Below, piece by piece: positions 30,569 through 39,108 of a stretch of DNA of 64,000 nucleotides. The position numbers were made by a program, and so were the translations under genes. The notes under the pieces were generated by a model that saw only the letters and a program-made list of their open reading frames with translations, made no database searches and was not told the DNA's origin. The stretch's first letter is position 1. The number at the start of each line of letters is the position of its first letter. The stretch lies in assembly GCA_016710885.1 (NCBI GenBank), contig JADJUC010000004.1, forward strand, positions 62,001 to 126,000, written 5' to 3'. The DNA is from Candidatus Proximibacter danicus. GTDB lineage: Bacteria > Pseudomonadota > Gammaproteobacteria > Burkholderiales > Rhodocyclaceae.

Positions 30569-30569
<1 letters not shown>

Positions 30570-31222
30570 TGCGGCCCCGGTTGCCCTTGCTGCCCCTGGT
30601 GCGTTCCTCCCTGCTGTGTCTTGCCTTGCTGGTGACGCCGCTGGCGCAGGCCGACTCCCTTGATCGGCTGCGAAATTTTCTTGAAGGCACGAAGACCTTG
30701 CGTGCCGATTTTTCCCAAACTGTAATGGCCAAAAGCGGCCGCAAGCCACAGCTTTCGTCTGGCAGCATGGCCGTTTCGCGGCCACACAAATTCCGCTGGC
30801 AGATCGAGAGGCCCTACCCACAACTGATTGTTGGCGACGGTGAAAAAGTCTGGCTCTACGACCCGGAACTCAAGCAGGTGACAGTCAGAAAACAGGGCGC
30901 TGCGCTGGCAGGCTCTCCCGCAGCCTTGCTGGCCGGGGAGGGGTTGCTTGCCCTGGAAAAGCATTTCAGTCTGCGTGATGTCGGTGAAAAAGAGGGGCTG
31001 GAATGGCTGGAGGCCACGCCAAAATCCACGGAAAGTGGCTTTGAACTTGTCCGCATCGGCTTTGCAAGTAACGCCGCCGGCGAGTTGCGAGCGATGGAAC
31101 TTACCGATAGCTTTGGCCAGACCACCTCACTCGTCTTCTCGCGCTTCGAGCGCAACCCGGCGCTGAGTGCTTCGACTTTCCGCTTTACGCCGCCCGCCGG
31201 GGCAGATGTGCTCGGTGACTGA
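30569..31222 (+). CDS. lolA: outer-membrane lipoprotein carrier protein LolA
   Basis: LolA is the periplasmic chaperone that moves lipoproteins from LolCDE to LolB. The protein has a Sec signal peptide ending near ALAQA and the mature DSLDRLRNFLEGTKTLRADF start of the family. FRWQIERPYPQLIVGDG and VWLYDPELKQVTV follow in the half-barrel. The ATG at 30569 overlaps the ftsK stop (TGATG). The ftsK-lolA-rarA-serS order is conserved in many proteobacteria and supports all four calls. Confidence 0.95.
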
Positions 31223-32552
31223 TCTTTTTTCTTCCGCCTCGGTCGATGAAGCCGTGGGTGGTTTCGTGCCACTGGCCGAGCAGCTACGGCCCAAAACCCT
31301 TGACGATGTGGTTGGCCAGACGCACCTCTTGGGTGTCGGCAAGCCGCTGCGCCTCGCCTTCGAGGCCGGTCAGCCGCATTCGATGATTTTCTGGGGGCCG
31401 CCGGGCGTCGGCAAGACGACGCTGGCGCGGCTGATGGCCGATGCCTTCGAGGCCGATTTCATCGCCCTCTCGGCGGTGCTCTCCGGCGTCAAGGAAATCC
31501 GCGAGTCGATCGCGCGTGCCGAAGTGAATAAATCGCTGGGCCGTCGCACCATCCTGTTTGTCGATGAAGTGCATCGCTTCAATAAATCGCAGCAGGATGC
31601 TTTCCTGCCTTTCGTTGAATCCGGGCTGGTCACCTTCGTTGGTGCCACAACCGAGAACCCGTCCTTCGAGGTCAATTCGGCGCTGCTGTCGCGGGCTTCG
31701 GTCTATACGCTGCAGTCCTTGTCCGAAGCCGAGATGGGGCTGCTCTTTGATCGCGCGGCCGCTGCAGCACTTGAAGGGTTGTCGTTCGACGAAGACGCGC
31801 GCGGCCGCCTGTGCGGCGTCGCCGACGGTGATGCCAGAAAGCTGCTGAACCTGCTCGAACAGATCCGTACCGCCGCGCAGACGACCAAGCGCAGTGCGAT
31901 CGATGGCGATTTCGTCAACGGCACGCTGGCGCAGCAGTTGCGCCGCTTCGACAAGGGTGGCGACGCCTTCTACGACCAGATTTCGGCGCTGCACAAGTCG
32001 GTGCGCGGCTCCGACCCCGATGCTGCGCTGTATTGGTACTGCCGCATGATCGACGGTGGTGCCGACCCGCGCTATCTGGCCCGGCGCATCGTGCGCATGG
32101 CTTGGGAGGACATCGGCCTGGCAGACCCGCGCGCGGCCGACATGGCCATTGCTGCGGCCGAAACCTACGAACGCCTCGGTTCGCCCGAGGGCGAGCTGGC
32201 GCTGGCCAATGCCGTCGTCTATCTGGCCGTCGCCGCCAAGTCGAACGCCGCCTACAACGCCTACAACGCCGTGCGCGCCTTCATCGCCGAGGACGGTTCG
32301 CGGCCGGTGCCGCTGCATCTGCGCAATGCGCCGACCAAGCTGATGAAGGAAATGGGCTTCGGCAAGGAATACCGCTACGCCCACGATGAGGATGGTGGCT
32401 ACGCCGCCGGCGAATCGTATTTCCCCGACGGCATGCCGGAAACTCGCTGGTACCAGCCGGTGGCGCGCGGGTTGGAAACCAAGATTGGCGAAAAGCTGGC
32501 GCACCTGCGCGCGCTCGATGCGGAGGCCCGCAAGAAGGGCAGGGGGCGATGA
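31215..32552 (+). CDS. rarA: replication-associated recombination protein RarA/MgsA
   Basis: RarA is an AAA+ ATPase related to clamp loaders that acts at stalled forks. It carries the RPKTLDDVVGQTHLLG N-terminal segment, Walker A GPPGVGKTT, FVDEVHRFNKSQQDAFLP, the sensor GATTENPSFEVN, and the C-terminal tetramerisation region with ALYWYCRMIDGGADPRY. I chose GTG 31215 (MTDLFSS...), overlapping the lolA end; ATG 31206 is possible. The product is 445 residues, as expected. Confidence 0.94.
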   Translation: MTDLFSSASVDEAVGGFVPLAEQLRPKTLDDVVGQTHLLGVGKPLRLAFEAGQPHSMIFWGPPGVGKTTLARLMADAFEADFIALSAVLSGVKEIRESIARAEVNKSLGRRTILFVDEVHRFNKSQQDAFLPFVESGLVTFVGATTENPSFEVNSALLSRASVYTLQSLSEAEMGLLFDRAAAAALEGLSFDEDARGRLCGVADGDARKLLNLLEQIRTAAQTTKRSAIDGDFVNGTLAQQLRRFDKGGDAFYDQISALHKSVRGSDPDAALYWYCRMIDGGADPRYLARRIVRMAWEDIGLADPRAADMAIAAAETYERLGSPEGELALANAVVYLAVAAKSNAAYNAYNAVRAFIAEDGSRPVPLHLRNAPTKLMKEMGFGKEYRYAHDEDGGYAAGESYFPDGMPETRWYQPVARGLETKIGEKLAHLRALDAEARKKGRGR

Positions 32553-32732
32553 CGGAAACTGTGCCATTGGTTCAGGCCGTGGCACTGGCGGCAGGCCTGG
32601 GCGAGTGGTTTGCGCTTCTAGCTGGCGCTGTTCCTGCTGCTCATCGTCTCGTTGCTGCCGAAGCTGTGGCGCTTACTGCGTGCGATGATCGGGCAGATAG
32701 CGGCGTTCTTCCGCTCGGGTAGGCAGGCCTGA
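32549..32732 (+). pseudogene. remnant of a DUF4126 membrane protein gene
   Basis: ATG 32549 overlaps the rarA stop and reads MTETVPLVQAVALAAGL. One base later another frame reads ASGLRF, then an amber codon, then LALFLLLIVSLLPKLWRLL and a basic tail ending FFRSGRQA. DUF4126 proteins are about 190 residues, beginning with an LVQAVALAAGLAWASGLRLY-like stretch and ending in a helix plus basic tail like this one. Only the two ends remain, so some 350-400 bases of the middle are missing. It is a deletion relic, or a misassembly. Confidence 0.6.
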
Positions 32733-32744
32733 GCAGGTGTCGCG

Positions 32745-32750
32745 TATAAT
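32745..32750 (+). promoter_or_regulatory. -10 element for serS
   Basis: TATAAT in CGCGTATAATTTGCG lies 50 bases upstream of the serS start. The -35 is poor. Confidence 0.4.
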
Positions 32751-32799
32751 TTGCGCCTTCGTCGCATGGCGCGGCACCCACTGATTCCGGACGTTTCAA

Positions 32800-34080
32800 A
32801 TGCTCGACATTCAACTCCTGCGCAACAACCTCGATGCCGTCGCCGAACGCTTGGCGACCCGTGGCAAGCCTTTCGACTTTTCCGAATTCCAGACGCTTGA
32901 AGCCGAGCGCAAGACGCTGCAGACGAAGACGCAGGAACTGCAGGCTCAGCGCAACACGCTATCGAAGCAGATCGGCATGCTGAAAGGCAAGGGTGAGGAT
33001 GCCAGCGAGGTGATGGCGCAGGTGGCGGCACTCAAGGCCGACCTCGAAGCCAGCGAAGCCCGTCTGGCCGAACTGCTGCCGCAGATGGAAGCGATCGTTG
33101 CTGCCATCCCCAACCTGCCGCACGAGAGCGTGCCGGTGGGCAAGGACGAGACCGCCAACGTCGAGATCAAGCGTTGGGGCACGCCGCGTGCGTTCGATTT
33201 CACCGTCAAGGATCACGTTGATGTCGGCGAGGCGCTGGGGCAGCTCGATTTCGCCACGGCCGCCAAGATTTCCGGCGCCCGCTTTACGCTGATGAAGGGG
33301 CAGTTGGCGCGCATGCATCGTGCGCTTGCCCAGTTCATGCTGGACATCCACACCAACGAACATGGCTACACCGAAATCTATGCGCCGTATCTGGTCAATG
33401 CCGACAGCCTGTTCGGTACCGGCCAGTTGCCGAAGTTCGAGGAAGACCTGTTCCGCATCAACCGCGTCGATGCCGAGCCACTGTACCTGATCCCGACCGC
33501 CGAAGTGCCAGTGACCAATATCGTGCGCAACGAAATTCTCGCCGCCGAAGCGCTGCCCTTGAAGTTCGTCTGCCACACGCCGTGTTTCCGCTCGGAAGCC
33601 GGCTCCTACGGCCGCGACACGCGCGGCATGATCCGTCAGCACCAGTTCGACAAGGTCGAGTTGGTGCAGGTCGTGCAGCCGGAGAATTCGATCGAGGCGC
33701 ACGAGGCACTGACGCGCCATGCCGAAGTGATTCTTGAACGGCTCGATCTGCCGTATCGCCGCGTCGTGCTGTGTTCGGGCGACATGGGCTTCTCCGCCGC
33801 CAAAACTTATGACCTCGAAGTCTGGCTGCCAGCGCAGAACACCTACCGCGAGATTTCCTCGTGTTCCACGTTCGGCGACTTCCAGGCCCGCCGCATGCAG
33901 GCGCGCTACCGCAACGACAAGAACAAGCCGGAAATCGCCCACACGCTGAACGGCTCGGGCCTCGCCGTCGGTCGCACGCTGGTGGCGATCCTTGAGAACT
34001 ACCAGAATGCCGACGGCAGCGTGACCGTTCCCGTGGCACTGCGCCCCTACATGGGCGGCGCCGAGTTCCTCAGCGCCTGA
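32800..34080 (+). CDS. serS: seryl-tRNA synthetase
   Basis: SerRS charges tRNA-Ser; the window holds three of its substrates. The 426-residue class II enzyme starts MLDIQLLRNNLDAVAERL. A coiled-coil arm covers about residues 30-100, motif 2 is FRSEAGSYGRDTRGMIRQHQF, and motif 3 is LNGSGLAVGRTLVAILEN. Length and ends are normal. Its last 11 bases overlap the end of the convergent mltF gene. Confidence 0.97.
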   Translation: MLDIQLLRNNLDAVAERLATRGKPFDFSEFQTLEAERKTLQTKTQELQAQRNTLSKQIGMLKGKGEDASEVMAQVAALKADLEASEARLAELLPQMEAIVAAIPNLPHESVPVGKDETANVEIKRWGTPRAFDFTVKDHVDVGEALGQLDFATAAKISGARFTLMKGQLARMHRALAQFMLDIHTNEHGYTEIYAPYLVNADSLFGTGQLPKFEEDLFRINRVDAEPLYLIPTAEVPVTNIVRNEILAAEALPLKFVCHTPCFRSEAGSYGRDTRGMIRQHQFDKVELVQVVQPENSIEAHEALTRHAEVILERLDLPYRRVVLCSGDMGFSAAKTYDLEVWLPAQNTYREISSCSTFGDFQARRMQARYRNDKNKPEIAHTLNGSGLAVGRTLVAILENYQNADGSVTVPVALRPYMGGAEFLSA

Positions 34081-35446
34081 TTTCTGCGCTGCTCTGGCTT
34101 GAGGCCCCCGGGGAGTAGGGGGCTTCGTAGCGGCTGAGAATGGCGTAGTACATGCGAACGTTCTCAGCCGTGATCACCGCTTCGCCGCCGCGCGCCTTGC
34201 CCGATTTCAGCCGCTCGTAGTATTGCGGCCGTGCCAGCAGTGGCAGCACTGCCTTCATTTCGTACCACGAGTCCGTGTCTTTCTTCAGGCCCTGTGCAAT
34301 ATGCCGGGCACCGTTGAAATGCCCCATGCCCAGGTTGTAGGCAGCGATGGCCATCCACGATCTGTCTGGTTCCGGCACCGAGTCGGGCAGGCTGTCGCGC
34401 AGGTCGGAAAAATACTGCGAGCCGGCGCGAATGCTCTGCTTCGGATCAAGCCGGTTGCTGACGCGCAGGTGATCGGCGGTATCTTCGGTCAGCATCATCA
34501 TGCCGCGCACACCGGTTGGGCTGGTGGCCAGCGGGTTCCATTGCGACTCCTGATACGCAAGCGCGGCAAGCAGGCGCCAGTCGATGCCGGTGCTGGCCTG
34601 CGCGGCCTGGAACAAGGGGCGATAGGGGGGGAGCGTGGTGCGAATACGCTCAATGAAGGTCAGCGCATCAGCCTGGCTGAGGCGTTCGACATGACCGAAA
34701 TAGCGGTCGGTCAACTTGGCCAGCGTACCCTCGGCGCGAAGGCGCTCAAAAAAACTGGCGGCACGGCTCAATAACTCCGGCTCGGACGCCGCCGGGAAAA
34801 CCCAGGCAATCGGTGTTTCGGTTCCCAGCGTCAGGGCATATTCAAGTTGCGGGTAAAAGTTTGAGGCGATGTCGAGGATCGCACGATCCACCAACGCGGA
34901 CTCGCCGCGCTGCTCGGCAATGCGTTCCAGCAGTTCGAGTTCGCTTGCCGCCTTGCGCTCTTCGATCTGGATGTTGGGAAATTGTTTTTTCAGCTCATGC
35001 AGTGCGGTCGCCTGCCTTGATTTGGCGAGAACCTGCACCGATTTCCCGTCGAGGTCGTCCGGCGTATCGATCGGCAAGGTGCCCTCGTGCTGGGCAATGA
35101 TGTTGCTGCTGGAGAAATAGCTCGGGCCGGCAATGAGCGCCGGGTCTGTCGGCGGCGACAGCCAGGCAGCGCCAAAATGCGCCTTGCCGGCTTTCAGTTT
35201 CTTGACGATATCCTTGTCGTGACGCACCACGACAAAGCGTACGGGGAGCCCCAGTTCCTCGGCAAAGAGCTGTGCCAGATCGTATTCAAATCCTGAGAGA
35301 TTGCCGGCATCGTCGCGCGTGTAGGTTGTCGGTCCCTCGCGGGTGAGCACGATCAGCTCCTTGCTTTCCTTGAGCGTAGGCGGTTGCCGTTCGCCGCAGG
35401 CGGAGAGCAGGAGCAGGGAGAGTAAAAGAGGAATGAGCCAGCGCAT
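34070..35446 (-). CDS. mltF: membrane-bound lytic murein transglycosylase F
   Basis: MltF cleaves peptidoglycan glycan strands from the outer-membrane face. It is a 458-residue lipoprotein (lipobox LLSAC, acyl-Cys17). A periplasmic solute-binding-like (ABC type 3) module covers about residues 30-265 and regulates the enzyme. A lysozyme-like SLT domain covers about 290-450, with the catalytic Glu in ALAYQESQWNP and the family GVRGMMMLTEDTA and AAYNLGMGH motifs. It overlaps the serS end by 11 bases. Confidence 0.95.
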   Translation of the reverse strand: MRWLIPLLLSLLLLSACGERQPPTLKESKELIVLTREGPTTYTRDDAGNLSGFEYDLAQLFAEELGLPVRFVVVRHDKDIVKKLKAGKAHFGAAWLSPPTDPALIAGPSYFSSSNIIAQHEGTLPIDTPDDLDGKSVQVLAKSRQATALHELKKQFPNIQIEERKAASELELLERIAEQRGESALVDRAILDIASNFYPQLEYALTLGTETPIAWVFPAASEPELLSRAASFFERLRAEGTLAKLTDRYFGHVERLSQADALTFIERIRTTLPPYRPLFQAAQASTGIDWRLLAALAYQESQWNPLATSPTGVRGMMMLTEDTADHLRVSNRLDPKQSIRAGSQYFSDLRDSLPDSVPEPDRSWMAIAAYNLGMGHFNGARHIAQGLKKDTDSWYEMKAVLPLLARPQYYERLKSGKARGGEAVITAENVRMYYAILSRYEAPYSPGASSQSSAEIRR

Positions 35447-35484
35447 TGTGTCTGTGGACTTGTGCTATACTGCGCGCCTTTCGC

Positions 35485-35574
<90 letters not shown>

Positions 35575-35583
35575 AATGCAACT

Positions 35584-35611
35584 AAGCCCTTGGAAACAAG
35601 GGCTTTTTTGT
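35584..35611 (+). terminator. intrinsic terminator after tRNA-Ser(CGA)
   Basis: AAGCCCTTG (35584-35592) pairs with CAAGGGCTT (35597-35605) around a GAAA tetraloop, followed by a T-run. Confidence 0.9.
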
Positions 35612-35759
35612 TTTTATAGTTTTTCAGCCCACCATTCAGCCCACCGTTTCGCGAGGCTCTATAAGCTGCTCCGCTGCGGCAATATACCCCGATACGCAGT
35701 CATCCTAAACCCCTAAAGAGAGGGGGCGTCGCTCCGTTGCACTCTCCGCTGTGTCGAGG

Positions 35760-37289
35760 CTACGCGAATTTGCTGCCATCCGGCCGCAGCAACCTGAACT
35801 CACGCGGGTCTTCCTCGAAAGCGTTCGCCTGTTTCATGTCTGCTACCACTTTGTGTACGTCGGTGTAGTCGAACAGCGTCCCCCATTGCGCGATGTGACT
35901 CAATGCGCGGATCAACGGCTCTGGGTCGTTACGCCTGGATAGCGCGCGCTGCGCGTCGACATACTGTTCGTGATAGAGCATTGGAATGATGATTCGCGCG
36001 CGGCCGATGCGTGAAAGCTCGGCATTCATCAGGAGCCGGGACAATCGCCCGTTTCCGTCGTTGAACGGGTGAATCTCGGAGACCATGAAGGCATAGAAAA
36101 TGGCTCGGGCCAGGCCTTCGGGAACGCTAGAGGCAAGCTTCACGCCTTCAAGTAATGTGCCGCGCACGAAGCCGGGATCGACGAACTTCGTTTGCCCTGC
36201 ATAGTTCGTCGTCTCTTTGAAGTGGCCTGGGTTTTCTTCCGGGCGGCGATCGAGCATCAACCGATGACGTTCTTTCAGACCGTCGAGTATGTCAGCAGGC
36301 GCCGGCAGACTACTTCGGGAGTGGGGATGCAGGATCAACTGGAAGACGCCCAGGATGTCGTGCGAGTCTTTCGGCCGGTTGGGCACGATCCGGTTGTGCA
36401 GCACGATTCCTTCTGCCTCCTCAATCGAGAACCGGGTGCCTTCAACAAAGTTGGAGAAGTAACTCTCGAGGAAGGCAGCATGGGTTCTTGCTGGATCCTG
36501 AGCAGCTCCATCCGGGTAGTCAGATACCGGGGTGGTACGCAGGGCGTCAGCCAGAATTCTGAAACGGGTCAGGCGCTCGGAATCGGCTGGCGTACCGTTG
36601 GCGACAAGCGCTCCAGCCCGGGTCGTTAGCGTTCCATTCGCATAGGTGCCAAGGAGCGTACCGATGAGGCTGCTCAGCGTGCCGAAGTCCGCCTCCAGTT
36701 GCGGCGACAGCCTGCGGGCGTCGTCTCGCACCCGATTAAGCGCATCCTCTCCCGAGGCATTCAGAATCTCGACCAATTTTTCCTCGACGCCGGCCTTCCC
36801 GGCGGTGCGTTTGCCGCCGCGGGACTTGCCGAGATTCTCAAGCAACATGCGGGGGCGTGATGACCAGTACAGACCGCTGCTGCCCAAAGCCATGTCCCCA
36901 GGAAGTTGCGCGGGCCCTTTGAGCAGCGCAAAGGTCAGCCCAGGCAGAGCAATGGTTCGATTAAAGCGGGTTGGGTGGCTTAAGATCAGCTCGTTGTCCT
37001 CCGTAATGCCACCGACCAGGGCGCTGCGGTGCGACACAACGGAATTGGGGCACAGGTGTCCGGCGATAACCTGCCAATTTCGACGAGTCATGAGCGCAAC
37101 CGGGCCCAGGATGTCGGGAGAAAGGTCTTCGGGGTCGACCGCGTTGATGTAGACGCCTTTGGCGATTCGCGTGATCTGGCCGTCCTTGGCTGCCCGCTGT
37201 AACCGACGTTCTTCGGCAGGATTACGGGGGATTAGCACGTCACCTTGGAATCCAGCTTTTTGTCGTTTTCCTGCTTGTTCGCCCATCAT
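35760..37289 (-). CDS. Fic-domain protein with AbiEi-like N-terminus and inhibitory helix
   Basis: Fic proteins usually AMPylate target proteins. The Fic motif HPFNDGNGRLSR is at residues 407-418 with the catalytic His407 and all anion-binding residues intact. An inhibitory motif SNFVEG at 279-284 fits [S/T]xxxE[G/N] and lies before the Fic core, so this is a class II, self-inhibited enzyme. The first 100 or so residues (ERRLQRAAKDGQITRIAKGVYIN, then NSVVSHRSAL) resemble the winged-helix start of AbiEi-type antitoxins, which would let it bind DNA, perhaps its own promoter. It is alone, without a Phd/antitoxin partner, just after tRNA-Ser(CGA). Confidence 0.88.
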   Translation of the reverse strand: MMGEQAGKRQKAGFQGDVLIPRNPAEERRLQRAAKDGQITRIAKGVYINAVDPEDLSPDILGPVALMTRRNWQVIAGHLCPNSVVSHRSALVGGITEDNELILSHPTRFNRTIALPGLTFALLKGPAQLPGDMALGSSGLYWSSRPRMLLENLGKSRGGKRTAGKAGVEEKLVEILNASGEDALNRVRDDARRLSPQLEADFGTLSSLIGTLLGTYANGTLTTRAGALVANGTPADSERLTRFRILADALRTTPVSDYPDGAAQDPARTHAAFLESYFSNFVEGTRFSIEEAEGIVLHNRIVPNRPKDSHDILGVFQLILHPHSRSSLPAPADILDGLKERHRLMLDRRPEENPGHFKETTNYAGQTKFVDPGFVRGTLLEGVKLASSVPEGLARAIFYAFMVSEIHPFNDGNGRLSRLLMNAELSRIGRARIIIPMLYHEQYVDAQRALSRRNDPEPLIRALSHIAQWGTLFDYTDVHKVVADMKQANAFEEDPREFRLLRPDGSKFA

Positions 37290-37565
37290 TGCCCCATCTG
37301 TTTGTCGGGAATGCGCTTATAGTAACGGTTATTTGTCGGTTGTGTACTAATTTGTCACCTGGTAGCGATTGTCGGATTCACGCTTAATTTCGGCGGCGAA
37401 CCGGAAATAATGTCGCCTAGGAGCTTGCCCGCGTGCGTTATTGTCGCGTATTGACTAATGTCCTTCCCTAAGGACTGGGCACTCCGCAACGATCAAGGTA
37501 GCTGCGGTCGTGCGAGCCCGCAAGGTAGCGCTTGACGACGCTACCCTAAGCTCGACAGCCACGCA

Positions 37566-37772
37566 TTACTTCCCCGCAGGTGCGGGGATAACGCCCGGAA
37601 AGTGCCACCCTTCAGCGTACGCACCGACAGCGCCTCGGTGTAAACCGGCGGTTGTTGATCGCATCTCCAAGTTATGGCCGGGCGCTTCCATGATCGGCAC
37701 AACGCAAGCGAGGAAGATGGGAATAGCGTCTTCCTCGTTGTAGCGGAGGATGACAAGGGAAATGCGGGTCAT
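37566..37772 (-). pseudogene. truncated family 2 glycosyltransferase, N-terminal stump
   Basis: From ATG 37772 (GGAG seven bases upstream) the frame reads MTRISLVILRYNEEDAIPIF and PIMEAPGHNLEM. This matches the start of GtrB-like family 2 glycosyltransferases (SLVxPxYNEExAIPIF). The similarity stops after about 35 residues and the frame then runs through the CRISPR-like repeat, ending PGVIPAPAGK. It is therefore a fragment of a gene cut by a rearrangement, not a functional enzyme. Confidence 0.5.
37567..37595 (-). repeat. solitary type I-E-like CRISPR repeat
   Basis: The minus strand reads TTATCCCCGCACCTGCGGGG plus AAGTA, with the 7-bp stem CCCCGCA/TGCGGGG (37572-37578 and 37581-37587). This is very like type I-E repeats (general form CGGTTTATCCCCGC-x-GCGGGGAA). 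A second, much weaker copy starting CGGTTTACACCGA lies at 37619-37647, 52 bases away rather than the usual 61. No cas gene or regular array is in the window, so this is at most a relic. Confidence 0.35.
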
Positions 37773-37822
37773 ATCTTTGCTCCGAATGAGAAGCCACATT
37801 CCTCCCCGTGTGTCTGAGGCGG

Positions 37823-38011
37823 TCAGGCGGCGGCGATACGCTTCTCAATCACTTGACAAGCCAAGCCTAAGCTTTTGCAGCGCGTTTCGGCAGCGATGGC
37901 TGTGCGAGCATGCAACGCCGGCGGGAGGCGCAGGCGAAACGGTCCACGATACTCTGTAGCCTTCCGGTCAAAATATTCGATAGCCCTTTCACTGTTGCTC
38001 TTCGTTACAAT
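37823..38011 (-). pseudogene. remnant of a ribbon-helix-helix (HicB-like) antitoxin
   Basis: A minus-strand frame with no good start reads SERAIEYFDRKATEYRGPF, then RLRLPPALHARTAIAAETRC, and ends CQVIEKRIAAA before a TGA at 37823-37825. The GxFxLRLPPALHxxxAxxAE pattern is the C-terminal ribbon-helix-helix domain of HicB/Arc-type antitoxins, preceded by the usual short linker. The N-terminal HicB fold is missing and the frame is closed by a TGA just upstream, so it is a fragment. No hicA toxin is next to it. Confidence 0.5.
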
Positions 38012-38017
38012 GCGACG

Positions 38018-38287
38018 ATGTCATTGATTAACGAAAGCGAGGCAGCCATGGATATCCGGGTCTATCTGAACAACGGCGACATTCTTGATTTTTCTCAGAA
38101 TGACCCAGCGTTGGCGCAGGGTTTGCTGGCCGAAGTGCAGGCCGGAAAACTTTTTCCGGGGCTCCTGATTCTCGGCTCTGCTGCGACGTGCACCTTGCTC
38201 CGTCCATCCTCGATCAGCCGCATCGATATTTTGACGCCGACGCGACGCGACGCCGACGCCGTTGTCCGTGCCTATGACGCTGCATGA
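38018..38287 (+). CDS. uncharacterised small protein, first of a coupled pair
   Basis: An 89-residue protein, or 79 residues if ATG 38048 is used (MDIRVYLNNGDILDFSQNDP). No domain is recognised. It is soluble and mildly acidic, ending DILTPTRRDADAVVRAYDAA. The following gene starts inside its 3' end, so the two are co-translated and probably work together. Codon use resembles the core genes rather than the island to the left. Confidence 0.55.
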   Translation: MSLINESEAAMDIRVYLNNGDILDFSQNDPALAQGLLAEVQAGKLFPGLLILGSAATCTLLRPSSISRIDILTPTRRDADAVVRAYDAA

Positions 38288-38627
38288 CGGTGCCACGCTC
38301 ATTGAAGACGAAGAAGCTTTTCGGGTTCGGGCCAAGGCGGCGAAAACGGTGTTCGGCGACGGGGTTTCGCCGGGCGAAGAGTACTTTGGCTATTTCTGCT
38401 TCGAACTCGCGGGCGGACATCGCTTGCTGGCTGAATTGCAGCGCCGCTTGAAAGAGCAGATCCAGTTTTTCACCAACATGAACCGCTTGCTTGAGCTGCC
38501 GGTAATGACGTTCCCGCACCCGCGCGGTGGCGTGGTATTCATCAATGTTGCCAATGTCGTGTCCTTGATCACAGCGCCGGGCTTTACCGATTATCCGAAA
38601 GGCGCGTTGCTGGCCGAAACGGAATAA
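38274..38627 (+). CDS. uncharacterised protein, second of the pair
   Basis: A 117-residue protein (ATG 38274; TTG 38262 is possible) that I cannot assign. It has a mixed alpha/beta look with EEYFGYFCFELAGGHRLLAEL and a C-terminal VVFINVANVVSLITAPGFTDY. There is no signal peptide or membrane helix. The start overlaps the preceding gene by 14 bases. Confidence 0.55.
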   Translation: MTLHDGATLIEDEEAFRVRAKAAKTVFGDGVSPGEEYFGYFCFELAGGHRLLAELQRRLKEQIQFFTNMNRLLELPVMTFPHPRGGVVFINVANVVSLITAPGFTDYPKGALLAETE

Positions 38628-38661
38628 CCGGCCTGTGTGGCCGCGGAAAGTGGTGCTGCAG

Positions 38662-39108
38662 ATGAATCGTTCGGTCTTTTTCCTACTCGCGCCGGTGCTT
38701 GCGCCCATGCTGCAGGCTGCGGACAAGCCGCTGAGCATCCCGCAAACCCCTGAGGAAATGCGCAAGTACATGAATGCCGGCGATGCGCGTTGCCCGGGCT
38801 GCGGCATGGTCACGAATATTCGTCAGACCGCCGGGAGGGGGGCGCTTGGAAACGCGGACGAGGAGGCGCAGCAGCTGCGTAAGGGCGACCCCGGTCCTGG
38901 CGAGGATGTCGGCACGGTGACCATCATTGGCTCCGGCGCGCAGTCGCGCGACGCGCGCAAGCAGGCGGCTACACCTGCTGCCAGTACATGGCTGGTGACG
39001 ATTCGGTACGATGACGGTTCTTATGCCGCCTTTGCGCAAGAGGGCAAGCCCGCCGTGCGCAAGGGCGATCGGGTCCAGGTTGTCTCCGGCCGCATCGAGC
39101 GGCGTTGA
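38662..39108 (+). CDS. exported protein with a CPGC motif
   Basis: ATG 38662 gives a 148-residue protein with a Sec signal (MNRSVFFLLAPVLAPM, cleavage after LQAA). The mature part begins DKPLSIPQTPEEMRKYMNAG, with RCPGCGMVTNIRQT next, a CxxC that could bind metal or be redox active. The C-terminal half (TWLVTIRYDDGSYAAFAQ, GDRVQVVSGRIERR) is a small beta domain like the SlyB-type outer-membrane C-terminal half. The function is unknown. It precedes nirS by 372 bases on the same strand. Confidence 0.6.
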   Translation: MNRSVFFLLAPVLAPMLQAADKPLSIPQTPEEMRKYMNAGDARCPGCGMVTNIRQTAGRGALGNADEEAQQLRKGDPGPGEDVGTVTIIGSGAQSRDARKQAATPAASTWLVTIRYDDGSYAAFAQEGKPAVRKGDRVQVVSGRIERR

